Source of the DNA: Streptomyces lomondensis
GTDB lineage: Bacteria; Actinomycetota; Actinomycetes; Streptomycetales; Streptomycetaceae
Assembly: GCF_014651035.1 (NCBI RefSeq)
Contig: NZ_BMWC01000001.1
Location: 1,209,581 to 1,273,580, forward strand
Length of the DNA: 64,000 bases
Direction: 5' to 3'
Positions 20,534 through 28,517 of the stretch are shown here, piece after piece. Within the stretch, counting starts at the first letter, position 1. Each line of letters begins with the position of its first letter. The position numbers were made by a program, and so were the translations under genes. Below the pieces are notes generated by a model that searched no databases, was not told where the DNA came from, and saw nothing but the letters and a program-made list of their open reading frames with translations.

Positions 20534-21219
20534 TGGAGAGCACGGAGGACAGGCGGGACCCGATCAAGGTCATGGTGGTCGACGACCACCCCATGTGGCG
20601 CGACGCCGTCGCCCGTGACCTGGCCGAGTCGGGCTTCGAGGTGGTCGCCACCGCGGGCGACGGCGACCAGGCCGTGCGCCGCGCCAAGGCCGCCGCACCC
20701 GAGGTGCTCGTGCTCGACCTGAACCTGCCCGGCAAGCCCGGCGTCCAGGTGTGCAAGGAGGTCGTCGCCGCGAACCCCGCGCTGCGCGTGCTCGTGCTGT
20801 CCGCGAGCGGCGAGCACGCCGACGTCCTGGAGGCCGTGAAGTCCGGCGCGACCGGCTACCTGCTGAAGTCGGCCTCCACCGAGGAACTCCAGGACGCGGT
20901 CCGCCGTACGGCCGTCGGCGACCCGGTCTTCACCCCCGGCCTCGCCGGGCTGGTCCTCGGCGAGTACCGCCGCCTGGCCTCCGAACCCGCCCCTGCACAG
21001 GACACCGACGAACCGAAGGCGCCCCGGCTCACCGACCGCGAGACCGAGGTGCTGCGCCTGGTCGCCAAGGGCCTGAGCTACAAGCAGATCGCCGAACGCC
21101 TGGTCATCTCCCATCGCACGGTGCAGAACCACGTGCAGAACACCCTCGGCAAGCTCCAGTTGCACAACCGCGTGGAGCTGGTCAGGTATGCGATAGAGCG
21201 CGGCCTCGACGACGAGTGA
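20530..21219 (+). CDS. macR: MacR-type response regulator (NarL/FixJ family)
   Basis: About 229 aa. The receiver domain (residues 10-130) has the acidic pocket VVDDHP, the phosphoacceptor Asp63 in VLDLNLPG, and the switch Lys in LLKSAST. The C-terminal LuxR-type helix-turn-helix is LTDRETEVLRLVAKGLSYKQ onwards. Two ATG codons lie in tandem (20530, 20533); the first overlaps the macS stop as ATGA. It is the partner of the kinase upstream. MacR of S. coelicolor was reported to bind a palindrome of the TGAGTAC-N2-GTACTCA type; a weak match is seen at 45256 but none next to this operon. Confidence 0.92.
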   Translation: MMESTEDRRDPIKVMVVDDHPMWRDAVARDLAESGFEVVATAGDGDQAVRRAKAAAPEVLVLDLNLPGKPGVQVCKEVVAANPALRVLVLSASGEHADVLEAVKSGATGYLLKSASTEELQDAVRRTAVGDPVFTPGLAGLVLGEYRRLASEPAPAQDTDEPKAPRLTDRETEVLRLVAKGLSYKQIAERLVISHRTVQNHVQNTLGKLQLHNRVELVRYAIERGLDDE

Positions 21220-21272
21220 GGCGCACGTCACACTGACCCTTCGTCAGGCACCTGCGGCGAAGGGACTGTTCC

Positions 21273-22301
21273 ATGCGCGTCGGAGTACTGACCGGAGGCG
21301 GCGACTGCCCCGGCCTCAACGCCGTCATCCGGGCCATCGTCCGCAAGGGCGTACAGGAGTACGGCTACGACTTCACCGGCTTCCGGGACGGCTGGCGAGG
21401 ACCCCTGGAGAACGACACCGTCCGGCTCGACATCCCCGCCGTGCGCGGCATCCTGCCCCGCGGCGGCACCATCCTCGGCTCCTCGCGCACCAACCCGCTG
21501 AAGGAGCGGGACGGCATCCGGCGGATCAAGGAGAACCTCGCCGGGCTGGAGGTCGAGGCGCTCATCGCCATCGGCGGCGAGGACACCCTGGGCGTGGCCG
21601 CCCGGCTCTCCGACGAGCACGGCGTGCCCTGCGTGGGCGTCCCGAAGACCATAGACAACGACCTGTCCGCCACCGACTACACCTTCGGCTTCGACACCGC
21701 CGTCGGCATCGCCACCGAGGCCATCGACCGGCTGCACACCACCGCCGAGTCCCATATGCGCGTCCTGGTCGTCGAGGTGATGGGCCGGCACGCCGGCTGG
21801 ATCGCCCTGCACTCGGGCCTGGCCGGCGGTGCCAACGTCATCCTCATCCCCGAGCAGCGCTTCGACGTGGAGCAGGTGTGCGCCTGGGTGACCTCCCGCT
21901 TCCGGGCGTCGTACGCGCCGATCGTGGTCGTCGCCGAGGGAGCCATGCCCAAGGACGGCGACATGGTCCTCAAGGACCAGACGCTGGACTCCTTCGGGCA
22001 CGTCCGGCTGTCCGGTGTCGGCGAGTGGCTCGCCAAGGAGATCGAGAAGCGCACGGGCAAGGAGGCCCGCACGACGGTCCTGGGCCATGTCCAGCGCGGC
22101 GGCACCCCCAGCGCCTTCGACCGCTGGCTCGCCACCCGTTTCGGCCTGCACGCCATCGACTGCGTCCGCGACGGCGCCTTCGGCACGATGGTCGCCCTGC
22201 GCGGCACCGACATCGTCCGCGTCCCCATCGCCGAGGCGACGGCCCGCCTGAAGACGGTGGATCCGAAGCTGTACGAGGAGGTCGGGGTGTTCTTCGGCTG
22301 A
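21273..22301 (+). CDS. pfkA: 6-phosphofructokinase (actinobacterial group III)
   Basis: A 342-aa PFK phosphorylating fructose 6-phosphate in glycolysis. GVLTGGGDCPGLNAVIRAIV is the N-terminal signature, and PKTIDND with catalytic Asp is near residue 127. The donor-site residues are GGEDT with Asp104, and Lys125 in VPKTID. Asp104 and the Lys are the pair usually seen in pyrophosphate-dependent enzymes, yet the S. coelicolor enzyme of this group was characterised as ATP-dependent, so the donor cannot be read from these residues alone. The gene follows macR by 53 bp. A strong bidirectional terminator lies 14 bp after its stop. Confidence 0.95.
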   Translation: MRVGVLTGGGDCPGLNAVIRAIVRKGVQEYGYDFTGFRDGWRGPLENDTVRLDIPAVRGILPRGGTILGSSRTNPLKERDGIRRIKENLAGLEVEALIAIGGEDTLGVAARLSDEHGVPCVGVPKTIDNDLSATDYTFGFDTAVGIATEAIDRLHTTAESHMRVLVVEVMGRHAGWIALHSGLAGGANVILIPEQRFDVEQVCAWVTSRFRASYAPIVVVAEGAMPKDGDMVLKDQTLDSFGHVRLSGVGEWLAKEIEKRTGKEARTTVLGHVQRGGTPSAFDRWLATRFGLHAIDCVRDGAFGTMVALRGTDIVRVPIAEATARLKTVDPKLYEEVGVFFG

Positions 22302-22315
22302 CCGCCCCGCTTCCG

Positions 22316-22349
22316 GTGCCGGCCGGGGCCGCGCGGCCCCGGCCGGCAC
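22316..22349. terminator. Bidirectional terminator between pfkA and trpEG
   Basis: A perfect 15-bp stem (22316-22330 and 22335-22349) with a GCGC loop lies between the convergent pfkA and trpEG genes. Only a few bases separate it from the trpEG stop, so it could serve both strands. Confidence 0.85.
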
Positions 22350-22353
22350 GGGA

Positions 22354-24219
22354 CTACACCGAGGGCGTGCTCGTGCCCCGCAGCTGCCCGATCAGTTCCC
22401 GCACGACCCGCGCCCCGTTCAGCGTGAGCACCGACTCGGGGTGGAACTGCACACCGGCGAACCCGGGCCCGCGCAGCGCGTGCACCTCCCCGTTCGCGGC
22501 GTGGGAGACCTCGACCCCGTGGGCCGCCAGCTCGGCCGCCGCCTCGTCGTCGCAGCGCGCCACGAAGCTGTTGTAGAACCCGACGGTCTCCCGCCGCCCG
22601 AACAGCTCGATCTCCGTCTGCGCCCCCTGGTACGGCACTTCCTTCCGTACGATGTCCAGCCCCAGCTCGGCCGCGATCAGCTCGTGCCCGAGGCAGACGC
22701 CCAGCACCCCCTGCCGTTCGCCCCGGATCACCTCGGAGGTCAGGGCGCGCAGCGTCCGCATCTTCGGGTCCGCCAGGTCGGACGGGTCCCCCGGCCCGGG
22801 CCCCAGCACCACCGGCCCCTCGTGCCCGAGCACGGCCTCCCGCAGCCCCGGCTCGTCGTACCGCCGCACGGTCACCTCCAGGCCGCCGGCGCGCAGCACG
22901 TGCGCGAGCATCGCCGTGAAGGTGTCCTCACCGTCGACGACCAGGGCGTGCCCGGCCAGTTCCGCGGACCGCTCCTGCATCCGCAGCCAGAACGGGGCGA
23001 GCGAGGCCCGGCGCCCGTCGAGCGCGGCACGCACGCGTGGATCGTCGGCGAGGCGGGCGCGGCTCCGCTCCTGGCGCGGCCGGGACGGCCCTACCCCCAG
23101 GGCCGCCAGCACACCGGCCGCCTTCGCATGGGTCTCGGCCACCTCGCTCGCCGGGTCCGAGCCGCGCACGAGGGTCGCGCCGACCGGCACCCGCAGCCGT
23201 CCGCCCGCGTCGATGTCGGCGGTGCGGATCAGGATGGGGGAGTCGAGGGTCTGTGCCCCGCCCGAGTTCCGGCCGAGCAGCGCCAGCGCCCCGGCGTAGT
23301 AGCCCCGCCCGCCGGCCTCGTGCCGCTCGATGACCCGGCAGGCGTTCTGCACCGGCGACCCGGTGACGGTCGCCGCGAACATGGTCTCCTTCAGGACCTC
23401 CCGCACATCCAGCGAGGACCTGCCGCGCAGCTCGTACTCGGTGTGCGCGAGGTGCGCCATCTCCTTCAGCCGGGGTCCGATCACCACACCGCCCATGTCG
23501 CCGACGGTGCACATCATCTTGAGCTCCTCGTCGACGACCATCGACAGCTCCTCGATCTCCTTGCCGTCGGCGAGGAAGTCCAGCAGGTGCTCGGGCGTCG
23601 GCCCCTCGGCGGGGTAGCGGTAGGTGCCGCTGATCGGGTTCATGACGACCGTGCCGCCGGACATCCGGACGTGCACCTCCGGGCTCGCCCCGACCAGGGT
23701 CCGCTCCCCGGTGTGCACGACGAACGTCCAGTACGCCCCGCGCTCGCCCTCCAGCAGCCTCCGGAACAGCGCCAGCGCCTCGGCCCGGCCGAACCCGGGG
23801 ATCTCGCCCTGGTACGTCCGCCGGATCACGAAGTTCGCGCCCTCGCCCCGCCCGATCTCCTCCCGCAGCACCCGCCCGACGATCTCCGCGTACTCCTCGT
23901 CGCCGACGTCGAAGCCGCCGCGCTCGACGCGCACGTCCCGCGCCGGGAGCTGTTCCAGCGCGTCGGCCAGCGGGATGCCGTACGTCTCCTCGGGCGTCAG
24001 CGCCAGCAGGGGCGTGCCGTCGTCGCGGACGTCGAAGCCGCGCTCGCGGATCTGCCGGAAGGGGACGAGCGCGAGGCTGTCGCCGGGGAGGTCGCGCAGC
24101 CGGTCGTACGGGGCGACCGGGCCGATCAGGACCTCCACCAGCTCGTGGTCGTGACCGGGGGTGCGGCGGCGGAGCAGGGCGAAGGGACGGGGATCGTCCA
24201 GCAGCTGTGCCAGGTCCAT
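22354..24219 (-). CDS. trpEG: Fused anthranilate synthase, components I and II
   Basis: A 621-aa fusion converting chorismate and glutamine to anthranilate. Residues 1 to about 420 are the chorismate-binding TrpE part (NPISGTYRYP, DEELKMMC, TVTGSPVQ and GRGYYAGALALL motifs). Residues about 430-621 are the TrpG amidotransferase with nucleophile Cys509 (GVCLGHE) and the His593/Glu595 pair (FHPES). TrpE-TrpG fusions of this layout occur in streptomycetes. The ATG follows GGAAGAGGAACC. Upstream lie a Trp-rich leader peptide and an attenuator hairpin, which imply tryptophan control. It is divergent from DAHP synthase, the first enzyme of the shikimate pathway. Confidence 0.95.
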   Translation of the reverse strand: MDLAQLLDDPRPFALLRRRTPGHDHELVEVLIGPVAPYDRLRDLPGDSLALVPFRQIRERGFDVRDDGTPLLALTPEETYGIPLADALEQLPARDVRVERGGFDVGDEEYAEIVGRVLREEIGRGEGANFVIRRTYQGEIPGFGRAEALALFRRLLEGERGAYWTFVVHTGERTLVGASPEVHVRMSGGTVVMNPISGTYRYPAEGPTPEHLLDFLADGKEIEELSMVVDEELKMMCTVGDMGGVVIGPRLKEMAHLAHTEYELRGRSSLDVREVLKETMFAATVTGSPVQNACRVIERHEAGGRGYYAGALALLGRNSGGAQTLDSPILIRTADIDAGGRLRVPVGATLVRGSDPASEVAETHAKAAGVLAALGVGPSRPRQERSRARLADDPRVRAALDGRRASLAPFWLRMQERSAELAGHALVVDGEDTFTAMLAHVLRAGGLEVTVRRYDEPGLREAVLGHEGPVVLGPGPGDPSDLADPKMRTLRALTSEVIRGERQGVLGVCLGHELIAAELGLDIVRKEVPYQGAQTEIELFGRRETVGFYNSFVARCDDEAAAELAAHGVEVSHAANGEVHALRGPGFAGVQFHPESVLTLNGARVVRELIGQLRGTSTPSV

Positions 24220-24274
24220 GGTTCCTCTTCCGTCGAATCACGTCGATGTCGGTGAGGAACGACCCGGGAAACAC

Positions 24275-24301
24275 CGAAGGCCGCCCCTCGGGCGGCCTTC
24301 G
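24275..24301 (-). terminator. trp attenuator hairpin
   Basis: On the minus strand CGAAGGCCGCCC, loop GAG, then GGGCGGCCTTCG form a perfect 12-bp stem, 21 bp after the leader peptide stop and 55 bp before trpEG. A short TGTTT follows. This is the expected place for an attenuator terminator. Confidence 0.85.
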
Positions 24302-24322
24302 CGAAGTCGTGTGTACGCGCAG

Positions 24323-24379
24323 TCAGCGGGCCGCCGGATGAGCGGTCCACCACCAGGTCTGGGTCGAGTGCGCGAACAT
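24323..24379 (-). CDS. trpL: trp leader peptide with three consecutive Trp codons
   Basis: An 18-residue ORF, MFAHSTQTWWWTAHPAAR, read ATG to TGA upstream of trpEG. Three tandem TGG codons (residues 9-11) are the classic sensor of charged Trp-tRNA. When tryptophan is short the ribosome stalls there and should prevent formation of the downstream hairpin. A comparable leader was described for trpE in S. venezuelae. The -10-like TAGGGT ends 7 nt before the ATG, so the message may be leaderless or nearly so. Confidence 0.88.
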   Translation of the reverse strand: MFAHSTQTWWWTAHPAAR

Positions 24380-24386
24380 GCGAGGC

Positions 24387-24392
24387 ACCCTA
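24387..24392 (-). promoter_or_regulatory. -10-like element of the trpL-trpEG transcript
   Basis: TAGGGT on the minus strand, 7 nt upstream of the leader ATG, matches the Streptomyces housekeeping -10 (TAGRGT-like). No convincing -35 at 16-18 bp was found. A transcript starting about 7 nt downstream would begin at or next to the ATG. Confidence 0.4.
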
Positions 24393-24481
24393 CCCCAAGT
24401 CCGAGGGGCGTACCCGGTGTCTCAATTACTGGGCATCGGTCAGGGCGCCCGACACGACCCCGTAATGTTGAGGTCGTGACC

Positions 24482-25828
24482 GTGAACGCTAAGACCAGCG
24501 CGAGCGCTGGCAACACCTGGCGAGACCTGCCCGCGGCGCAGCAGCCCGAGTACCCCGACCCCGAGGCTCTGCGCGCAGTCGTTGCGGACCTCGAGTCGTA
24601 TCCGCCGCTCGTCTTCGCGGGCGAGTGCGACCAGCTGCGCGCCCGGATGGCGGCCGTCGCCAAGGGAGAGGCGTTCCTCCTCCAGGGCGGCGACTGCGCC
24701 GAGGCTTTCGACGCGGTGTCCGCCGACCAGATCCGCAACAAGCTCAAGACGCTGCTCCAGATGGGCGCCGTGCTCACGTACGCCGCGTCCGTGCCGGTCG
24801 TGAAGGTCGGCCGGATCGCCGGCCAGTACTCCAAGCCGCGCTCCAAGCCGACCGAGACCCGCGACGGCGTGACGCTGCCGACGTACCGGGGCGACTCGGT
24901 CAACGGCTTCGACTTCACCGAAGAGGCCCGGATCCCGGACCCCGAGCGCCTGAAGCGGATGTACCACGCCTCGGCCTCCACGCTGAACCTGGTGCGTGCC
25001 TTCACCACCGGCGGCTACGCCGACCTGCGCCAGGTGCACGCCTGGAACCAGGACTTCGTGAAGTCGTCCCCGTCGGGGCAGCGCTACGAGCAGCTCGCTC
25101 GCGAGATCGACAACGCGCTCAACTTCATGCACGCCTGCGGGGCCGACCCGGAGGAGTTCAAGACCGTCGAGTTCTACTCCTCGCACGAGGCGCTGCTGCT
25201 CGACTACGAGTCGGCCCTGACCCGCGTCGACTCGCGCACCGGACAGCTGTACGACGTCTCCGCGCACATGGTGTGGATCGGCGAGCGCACCCGGCAGCTG
25301 GACCACGCGCACATCGAGTTCGCCTCGAAGATCCGCAACCCGATCGGCATCAAGCTGGGCCCGACGACCACGGCCGAGGACGCGCTGCAGTACATCGAGC
25401 GCCTCGACCCGGAGCGGGAGCCGGGCCGGCTGACCTTCATCGTCCGCATGGGCGCCGACAAGGTCCGCGACAAGCTCCCCGAGCTGGTCGAGAAGGTCAC
25501 CGCCTCGGGCGCCACCGTGGCCTGGGTGACCGACCCGATGCACGGCAACACCTTCGAGGCTGCCTCCGGGCACAAGACCCGCCGCTTCGACGACGTGCTC
25601 GACGAGGTCAAGGGCTTCTTCGAGGTCCACAAGGAGCTCGGCACCCACCCGGGCGGCATCCACGTGGAGCTGACCGGCGACGACGTCACCGAGTGCGTGG
25701 GCGGCGGCGACGAGATCTTCGTCGACGACCTGCACCAGCGCTACGAGACGGCCTGCGACCCGCGGCTCAACCGCAGCCAGTCGCTCGACCTGGCGTTCCT
25801 CGTGGCCGAGATGTACAGGGACCAGTAA
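24482..25828 (+). CDS. aroH: Class II (plant-type) DAHP synthase
   Basis: About 448 aa. It condenses phosphoenolpyruvate and erythrose 4-phosphate in the first step of aromatic amino acid synthesis. Class II marks are FLLQGGDCAEAF (metal-binding Cys), GRIAGQYSKPRS, WIGERTRQLD, IVRMGADKVRDKLP, VTDPMHGNT (metal His) and HVELTGDDVTECVGGG (metal Glu). Two in-frame GTG codons exist (24476, 24482); the second has TTGAGG at an 8-nt spacing and is preferred. Divergent trpEG suggests local grouping of shikimate-to-tryptophan genes. Two stem-loops follow the stop. Confidence 0.95.
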   Translation: MNAKTSASAGNTWRDLPAAQQPEYPDPEALRAVVADLESYPPLVFAGECDQLRARMAAVAKGEAFLLQGGDCAEAFDAVSADQIRNKLKTLLQMGAVLTYAASVPVVKVGRIAGQYSKPRSKPTETRDGVTLPTYRGDSVNGFDFTEEARIPDPERLKRMYHASASTLNLVRAFTTGGYADLRQVHAWNQDFVKSSPSGQRYEQLAREIDNALNFMHACGADPEEFKTVEFYSSHEALLLDYESALTRVDSRTGQLYDVSAHMVWIGERTRQLDHAHIEFASKIRNPIGIKLGPTTTAEDALQYIERLDPEREPGRLTFIVRMGADKVRDKLPELVEKVTASGATVAWVTDPMHGNTFEAASGHKTRRFDDVLDEVKGFFEVHKELGTHPGGIHVELTGDDVTECVGGGDEIFVDDLHQRYETACDPRLNRSQSLDLAFLVAEMYRDQ

Positions 25829-25844
25829 CAGGTACGCCTGTTAC
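25825..25844 (+). other. Short stem-loop at the aroH stop codon
   Basis: GTAACAGG, TACG loop, CCTGTTAC: an 8-bp perfect stem that includes the TAA stop. It is directly followed by a stronger terminator and may help mRNA stability. Confidence 0.5.
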
Positions 25845-25856
25845 CGGGCATCGACT

Positions 25857-25886
25857 GGGGCGCGGATCACATACGATCCGCGCCCC
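25857..25886 (+). terminator. Rho-independent-type terminator after aroH
   Basis: A perfect 12-bp stem (GGGGCGCGGATC and its complement) with a 6-nt ACATAC loop is followed by TCTCGACTTTT. It has a better T run than most terminators here and separates aroH from the iron-regulated bfd gene. Confidence 0.85.
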
Positions 25887-25921
25887 TCTCGACTTTTGCG
25901 GCTCCCACCCGGCGGGTAAGG

Positions 25922-25940
25922 TTAGGTTAGCCTCACCGAT
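25922..25940 (+). promoter_or_regulatory. Iron box (DmdR/IdeR-type) upstream of bfd
   Basis: TTAGGTTAGCCTCACCGAT matches the 19-bp DmdR/DtxR-family consensus (TTAGGTTAGGCTMACCTAA) at about 16 positions. It lies 46 bp before the bfd start. Iron-loaded DmdR1 should repress here, raising Bfd when iron is short so that iron is released from bacterioferritin. Confidence 0.8.
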
Positions 25941-25986
25941 CAACGGGGACGGCACCATAGAGCGAACCCGTCGGGAGGTGGACCGC

Positions 25987-26211
25987 GTGTACGTATGCAG
26001 TTGCTTCGGGATCACCGAGCAGCAGGTCAAGCAGCATGCGGACAGTGGCGCCTGCACCCCCCGCCAGATAGCCTCCGCCTGCAAGGCGGGTACGGACTGC
26101 GGGTCCTGTGTGCGCCGAATCCAGGCGATCCTGGGCAGGGGTGCCTGCCCTCGCCGTGAACTGGCCGACCGCGGTCAGCCCGTACTCGCGGAACTGGAAG
26201 ACGCCGCCTAG
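25987..26211 (+). CDS. bfd: Bacterioferritin-associated ferredoxin
   Basis: A 74-aa [2Fe-2S] protein with Cys4, Cys6, Cys38 and Cys41 (VCSC and DCGSC), the exact Bfd ligand pattern. It donates electrons to bacterioferritin heme to mobilise stored iron. The GTG start follows GGGAGGTGG. An iron box sits upstream. Its partner bfr is convergent, with 5 bp between the stop codons. The length is close to that of E. coli Bfd. Confidence 0.94.
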   Translation: MYVCSCFGITEQQVKQHADSGACTPRQIASACKAGTDCGSCVRRIQAILGRGACPRRELADRGQPVLAELEDAA

Positions 26212-26216
26212 CCTCG

Positions 26217-26693
26217 CTAGCTCGGCTGCTCGATCTGCTGCGCGAGGTACAGCGCCTCGCCGAGCTTGTCGATGAGCTCCAGCTGTGTGTCCAGGTAGTC
26301 GATGTGGTGCTCCTCGTCCTCGAGGATCGACTCGAAGAGGTTTGCCGACGTGATGTCGCCCTTGCTGCGCATCACCTCGATGCCGCGCCTGAGGCGGTCG
26401 ATCGCCTCGACCTCGACCTGCCGGTCGGCCTGGAACATCTCGGTGACCGTCTGGCCCACCCGGACGTGGAACAGGCGCTGATAGTTGGGCAGACCGTCCA
26501 GCATGAGAATGCGCTCGGTGATCTTGTCCGCGTGCTTCATCTCGTCGATGGACTCTTCACGCGTGTACTTGGCGAGCTTGGTCCAGCCTTTGTTGTCCTG
26601 GATCCGGTAGTGCAGCCAGTACTGGTTGATCGCCGTCAGCTCGCCGGTCAGCTGCTCGTTCAGGAATTCGAGGACCTCGGGGTCGCCCTGCAT
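26217..26693 (-). CDS. bfr: Bacterioferritin
   Basis: A 158-aa heme-containing ferritin, the normal family length. Ferroxidase ligands Glu18, Glu51, His54 and a later EDEEHHID cluster are present, and Met52 (DEMKH) is the heme ligand. It forms a 24-mer iron-storage shell in the cytoplasm. ATG 26693 follows AAGGAGCC; a longer reading frame from 26777 would add 28 residues unlike any ferritin N-terminus. Convergent with bfd. Confidence 0.95.
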   Translation of the reverse strand: MQGDPEVLEFLNEQLTGELTAINQYWLHYRIQDNKGWTKLAKYTREESIDEMKHADKITERILMLDGLPNYQRLFHVRVGQTVTEMFQADRQVEVEAIDRLRRGIEVMRSKGDITSANLFESILEDEEHHIDYLDTQLELIDKLGEALYLAQQIEQPS

Positions 26694-26764
26694 CGCAGAG
26701 GCTCCTTCCACGGGGGGAACTGGCAGGTTGCGCCGCATGATTCCACCGGCGGCGAAGATCGTCC

Positions 26765-26786
26765 AGTAAGTCTTCACTTAGTAAGT
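26765..26786. promoter_or_regulatory. AT-rich repeated palindrome in the bfr promoter region
   Basis: AGTAAGT, CTTC, then ACTTAGTAAGT, with further TAAGG copies. It is markedly AT-rich for this genome and lies 72 bp upstream of bfr. It does not match the iron box well. A regulator site is possible, but the factor is unknown. Confidence 0.35.
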
Positions 26787-26866
26787 AAGGGCATGCTTAG
26801 TTCTATTTGCCCCGTTTGAGGTGACCCCCGTCAGGGGCATCACCCGAGGTCTGTCAGGATGGAGTC

Positions 26867-27517
26867 ATGGGTCAGCCGGTGGGACGCGAATCGGGAGAAG
26901 GGCACGATTCAGCAGGAGCGACGCAGCCCGGCCTGCCGCCGGGGCAGCGGGTGCAGCGCGGCTGGCCGGTCACGCACTACGGGCCCGTCCCCAAGTTCCG
27001 GCCCGAGCGGTGGGAGTTCCGGGTCTTCGGCGCCACCGCCGACGGCGGCAAGCACTGCTGGTCCCACGAGGAGTTCACGGCCCTGCCGCACACCACCGTC
27101 GTGGCCGATCTGCACTGCGTCACGAAGTTCAGCATGCTGGGCGCCGAGTGGGGTGGCATCCCCGCCCGCACGATCCTCGACATCGCCCCGCCCGCGGACG
27201 ACGTCACCCATGTGATGGTGTGGGCGGAGTACGGCTTCAGCTCCAACCTCCGCCTGACCGATTTCACGGCCGACCACACCCTCTTCGCCACCCACAAGGA
27301 CGGCGAGCTGCTCACCGCCGAGCACGGCTTCCCGCTGCGGCTGATCGTGCCCCACCTGTACGCCTGGAAGGGCCCCAAGTGGGTGCGCGGCGTGGAGTAC
27401 ATGACCGCCGACCGGCGCGGCTTCTGGGAGGAGCGCGGCTACCACAACATCGGGGACCCCTGGCGGGAACAGCGCTACTCGTACCAGGAGGGGCCCGGGG
27501 ACGGCCCCGAGCTCTGA
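26867..27517 (+). CDS. Sulfite oxidase-like molybdopterin oxidoreductase
   Basis: A 216-aa protein with the Oxidored_molyb fold of the YedY/MsrP and sulfite oxidase group. The conserved molybdenum-ligand Cys is in VVADLHCVTKFS (near residue 85), with the flanking PERWEFRVFG and YGFSSNLRLTDF motifs. There is no Tat signal or dimerisation domain, so it is a minimal, probably cytoplasmic member. The substrate is unknown. It is the last clearly core gene before the cyclic-nucleotide cassette. Confidence 0.85.
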   Translation: MGQPVGRESGEGHDSAGATQPGLPPGQRVQRGWPVTHYGPVPKFRPERWEFRVFGATADGGKHCWSHEEFTALPHTTVVADLHCVTKFSMLGAEWGGIPARTILDIAPPADDVTHVMVWAEYGFSSNLRLTDFTADHTLFATHKDGELLTAEHGFPLRLIVPHLYAWKGPKWVRGVEYMTADRRGFWEERGYHNIGDPWREQRYSYQEGPGDGPEL

Positions 27518-27710
27518 CCCCGGCGGCGCGCACGCCGAGGGCGGTCACCGGCCGGTGGGGGCGCTGGGCGGCCCCCGGGGGGCGCACGTTCCGTGCATGG
27601 GGCGCTACCCTTTCAGTCTTGCCTGGTGGGCGCCGTCCCGTGCGGACCGTACCGCCGGGCTCGCGGTGTTCCGCTTGAGGTCGGTCGGGCCAACGCTGTC
27701 GGGGGACGAT

Positions 27711-28409
27711 GTGGGGCTGTTCGGAGAGCGCCGTACCTTCCTGGAAGGACTGGGGCCGGCGGATCGTGACGCCTTGGCCGGCTTAGGCACCCGGCACGAC
27801 TACCCGGCTCACGAGACCCTCCTGTCGGAGGGCGAGCGCACGACGTTCGCCGTGGTGATCCTGGAGGGCTGGTCCGCCGTGTGGACGGCGACCGAACGCG
27901 GCGGACGGCTCATGCTGGGCCTGCGCCAGGCCGGGGAGGTCGTGGGCGACATGGCGGCCCTCGACGGACGTCCGCGCAGCGCCTCGGTGAGCGCCCTCGG
28001 GCCCTTGACGGGGCTGGTCGTCCCGGGGGAGCGGTTCCGTCGCTTCCTGGCCGCCCGCCCCCGCGCCAACGCGCTGATCATGAGCCAGCTCACCGAGCGG
28101 CTGCGCAGCGCCGACCACGAGCGCCGTGCCCTGGCCTCCATGACCGTCCTCCAGCGGCTGTCCGAGCGGCTCGTCGAACTCGCCGACCGCACCGGGCGGG
28201 TGGAGCGCGAGGGCGTCACCATCCGGCTGCCCCTCGCCCAGCACGAGCTGGCCGCGTCGGTCGGATCCACCCGCGAGGCCGTGGCGAAGGCGCTGCGCCT
28301 GCTGCGTGAGCAGGGCCTGGTGCGGACCGGCCCGGGCACGCTCGCCGTCGCCGACCTCGAACCCCTGCGCCTGCTCGCGGGCGGGGCGCAGCACGGCAGA
28401 GACACCTGA
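27711..28409 (+). CDS. Crp/Fnr family transcriptional regulator
   Basis: About 232 aa: an N-terminal cyclic-nucleotide-binding beta-roll and a C-terminal Crp-type winged helix (LAQHELAASVGSTREAVAKA, residues 175-194). The phosphate-binding cassette reads GEVVGDMAALDGRPRSASV at 75-93, keeping the Arg-Ser pair that holds the cyclic phosphate, with Asp for the usual Glu. So it may truly bind a cyclic nucleotide rather than act as an Fnr-like sensor. GTG 27711 follows GGGGGA; a longer frame from 27555 is unlikely. It lies 108 bp before a nucleotide-cyclase-like gene on the same strand, with a palindrome between. Confidence 0.87.
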   Translation: MGLFGERRTFLEGLGPADRDALAGLGTRHDYPAHETLLSEGERTTFAVVILEGWSAVWTATERGGRLMLGLRQAGEVVGDMAALDGRPRSASVSALGPLTGLVVPGERFRRFLAARPRANALIMSQLTERLRSADHERRALASMTVLQRLSERLVELADRTGRVEREGVTIRLPLAQHELAASVGSTREAVAKALRLLREQGLVRTGPGTLAVADLEPLRLLAGGAQHGRDT

Positions 28410-28426
28410 TCACACCGACTTGCCCC

Positions 28427-28448
28427 CGCTGTGTAAACGGCTACAGCG
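28427..28448. promoter_or_regulatory. Palindrome between the Crp-family gene and the cyclase operon
   Basis: CGCTGT, 10-nt spacer (GTAAACGGCT), ACAGCG: 6-bp perfect arms around a locally AT-richer centre. The TGTG...TACA core resembles a Crp-type site. It lies 70 bp before the cyclase-like start and is a candidate operator for the adjacent regulator. Confidence 0.45.
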
Positions 28449-28517
28449 CGGCCCCGCCGGCACCGCCAGCATCGGGGGTACGGCCGTCGGGATGTCGGGG
28501 AGCACGAGGAGAGGCCG

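Noticed and set aside
26765..26786. Iron box upstream of bfr
   Set aside because: The AT-rich palindrome aligns poorly with the DmdR/IdeR consensus, unlike the strong site before bfd.
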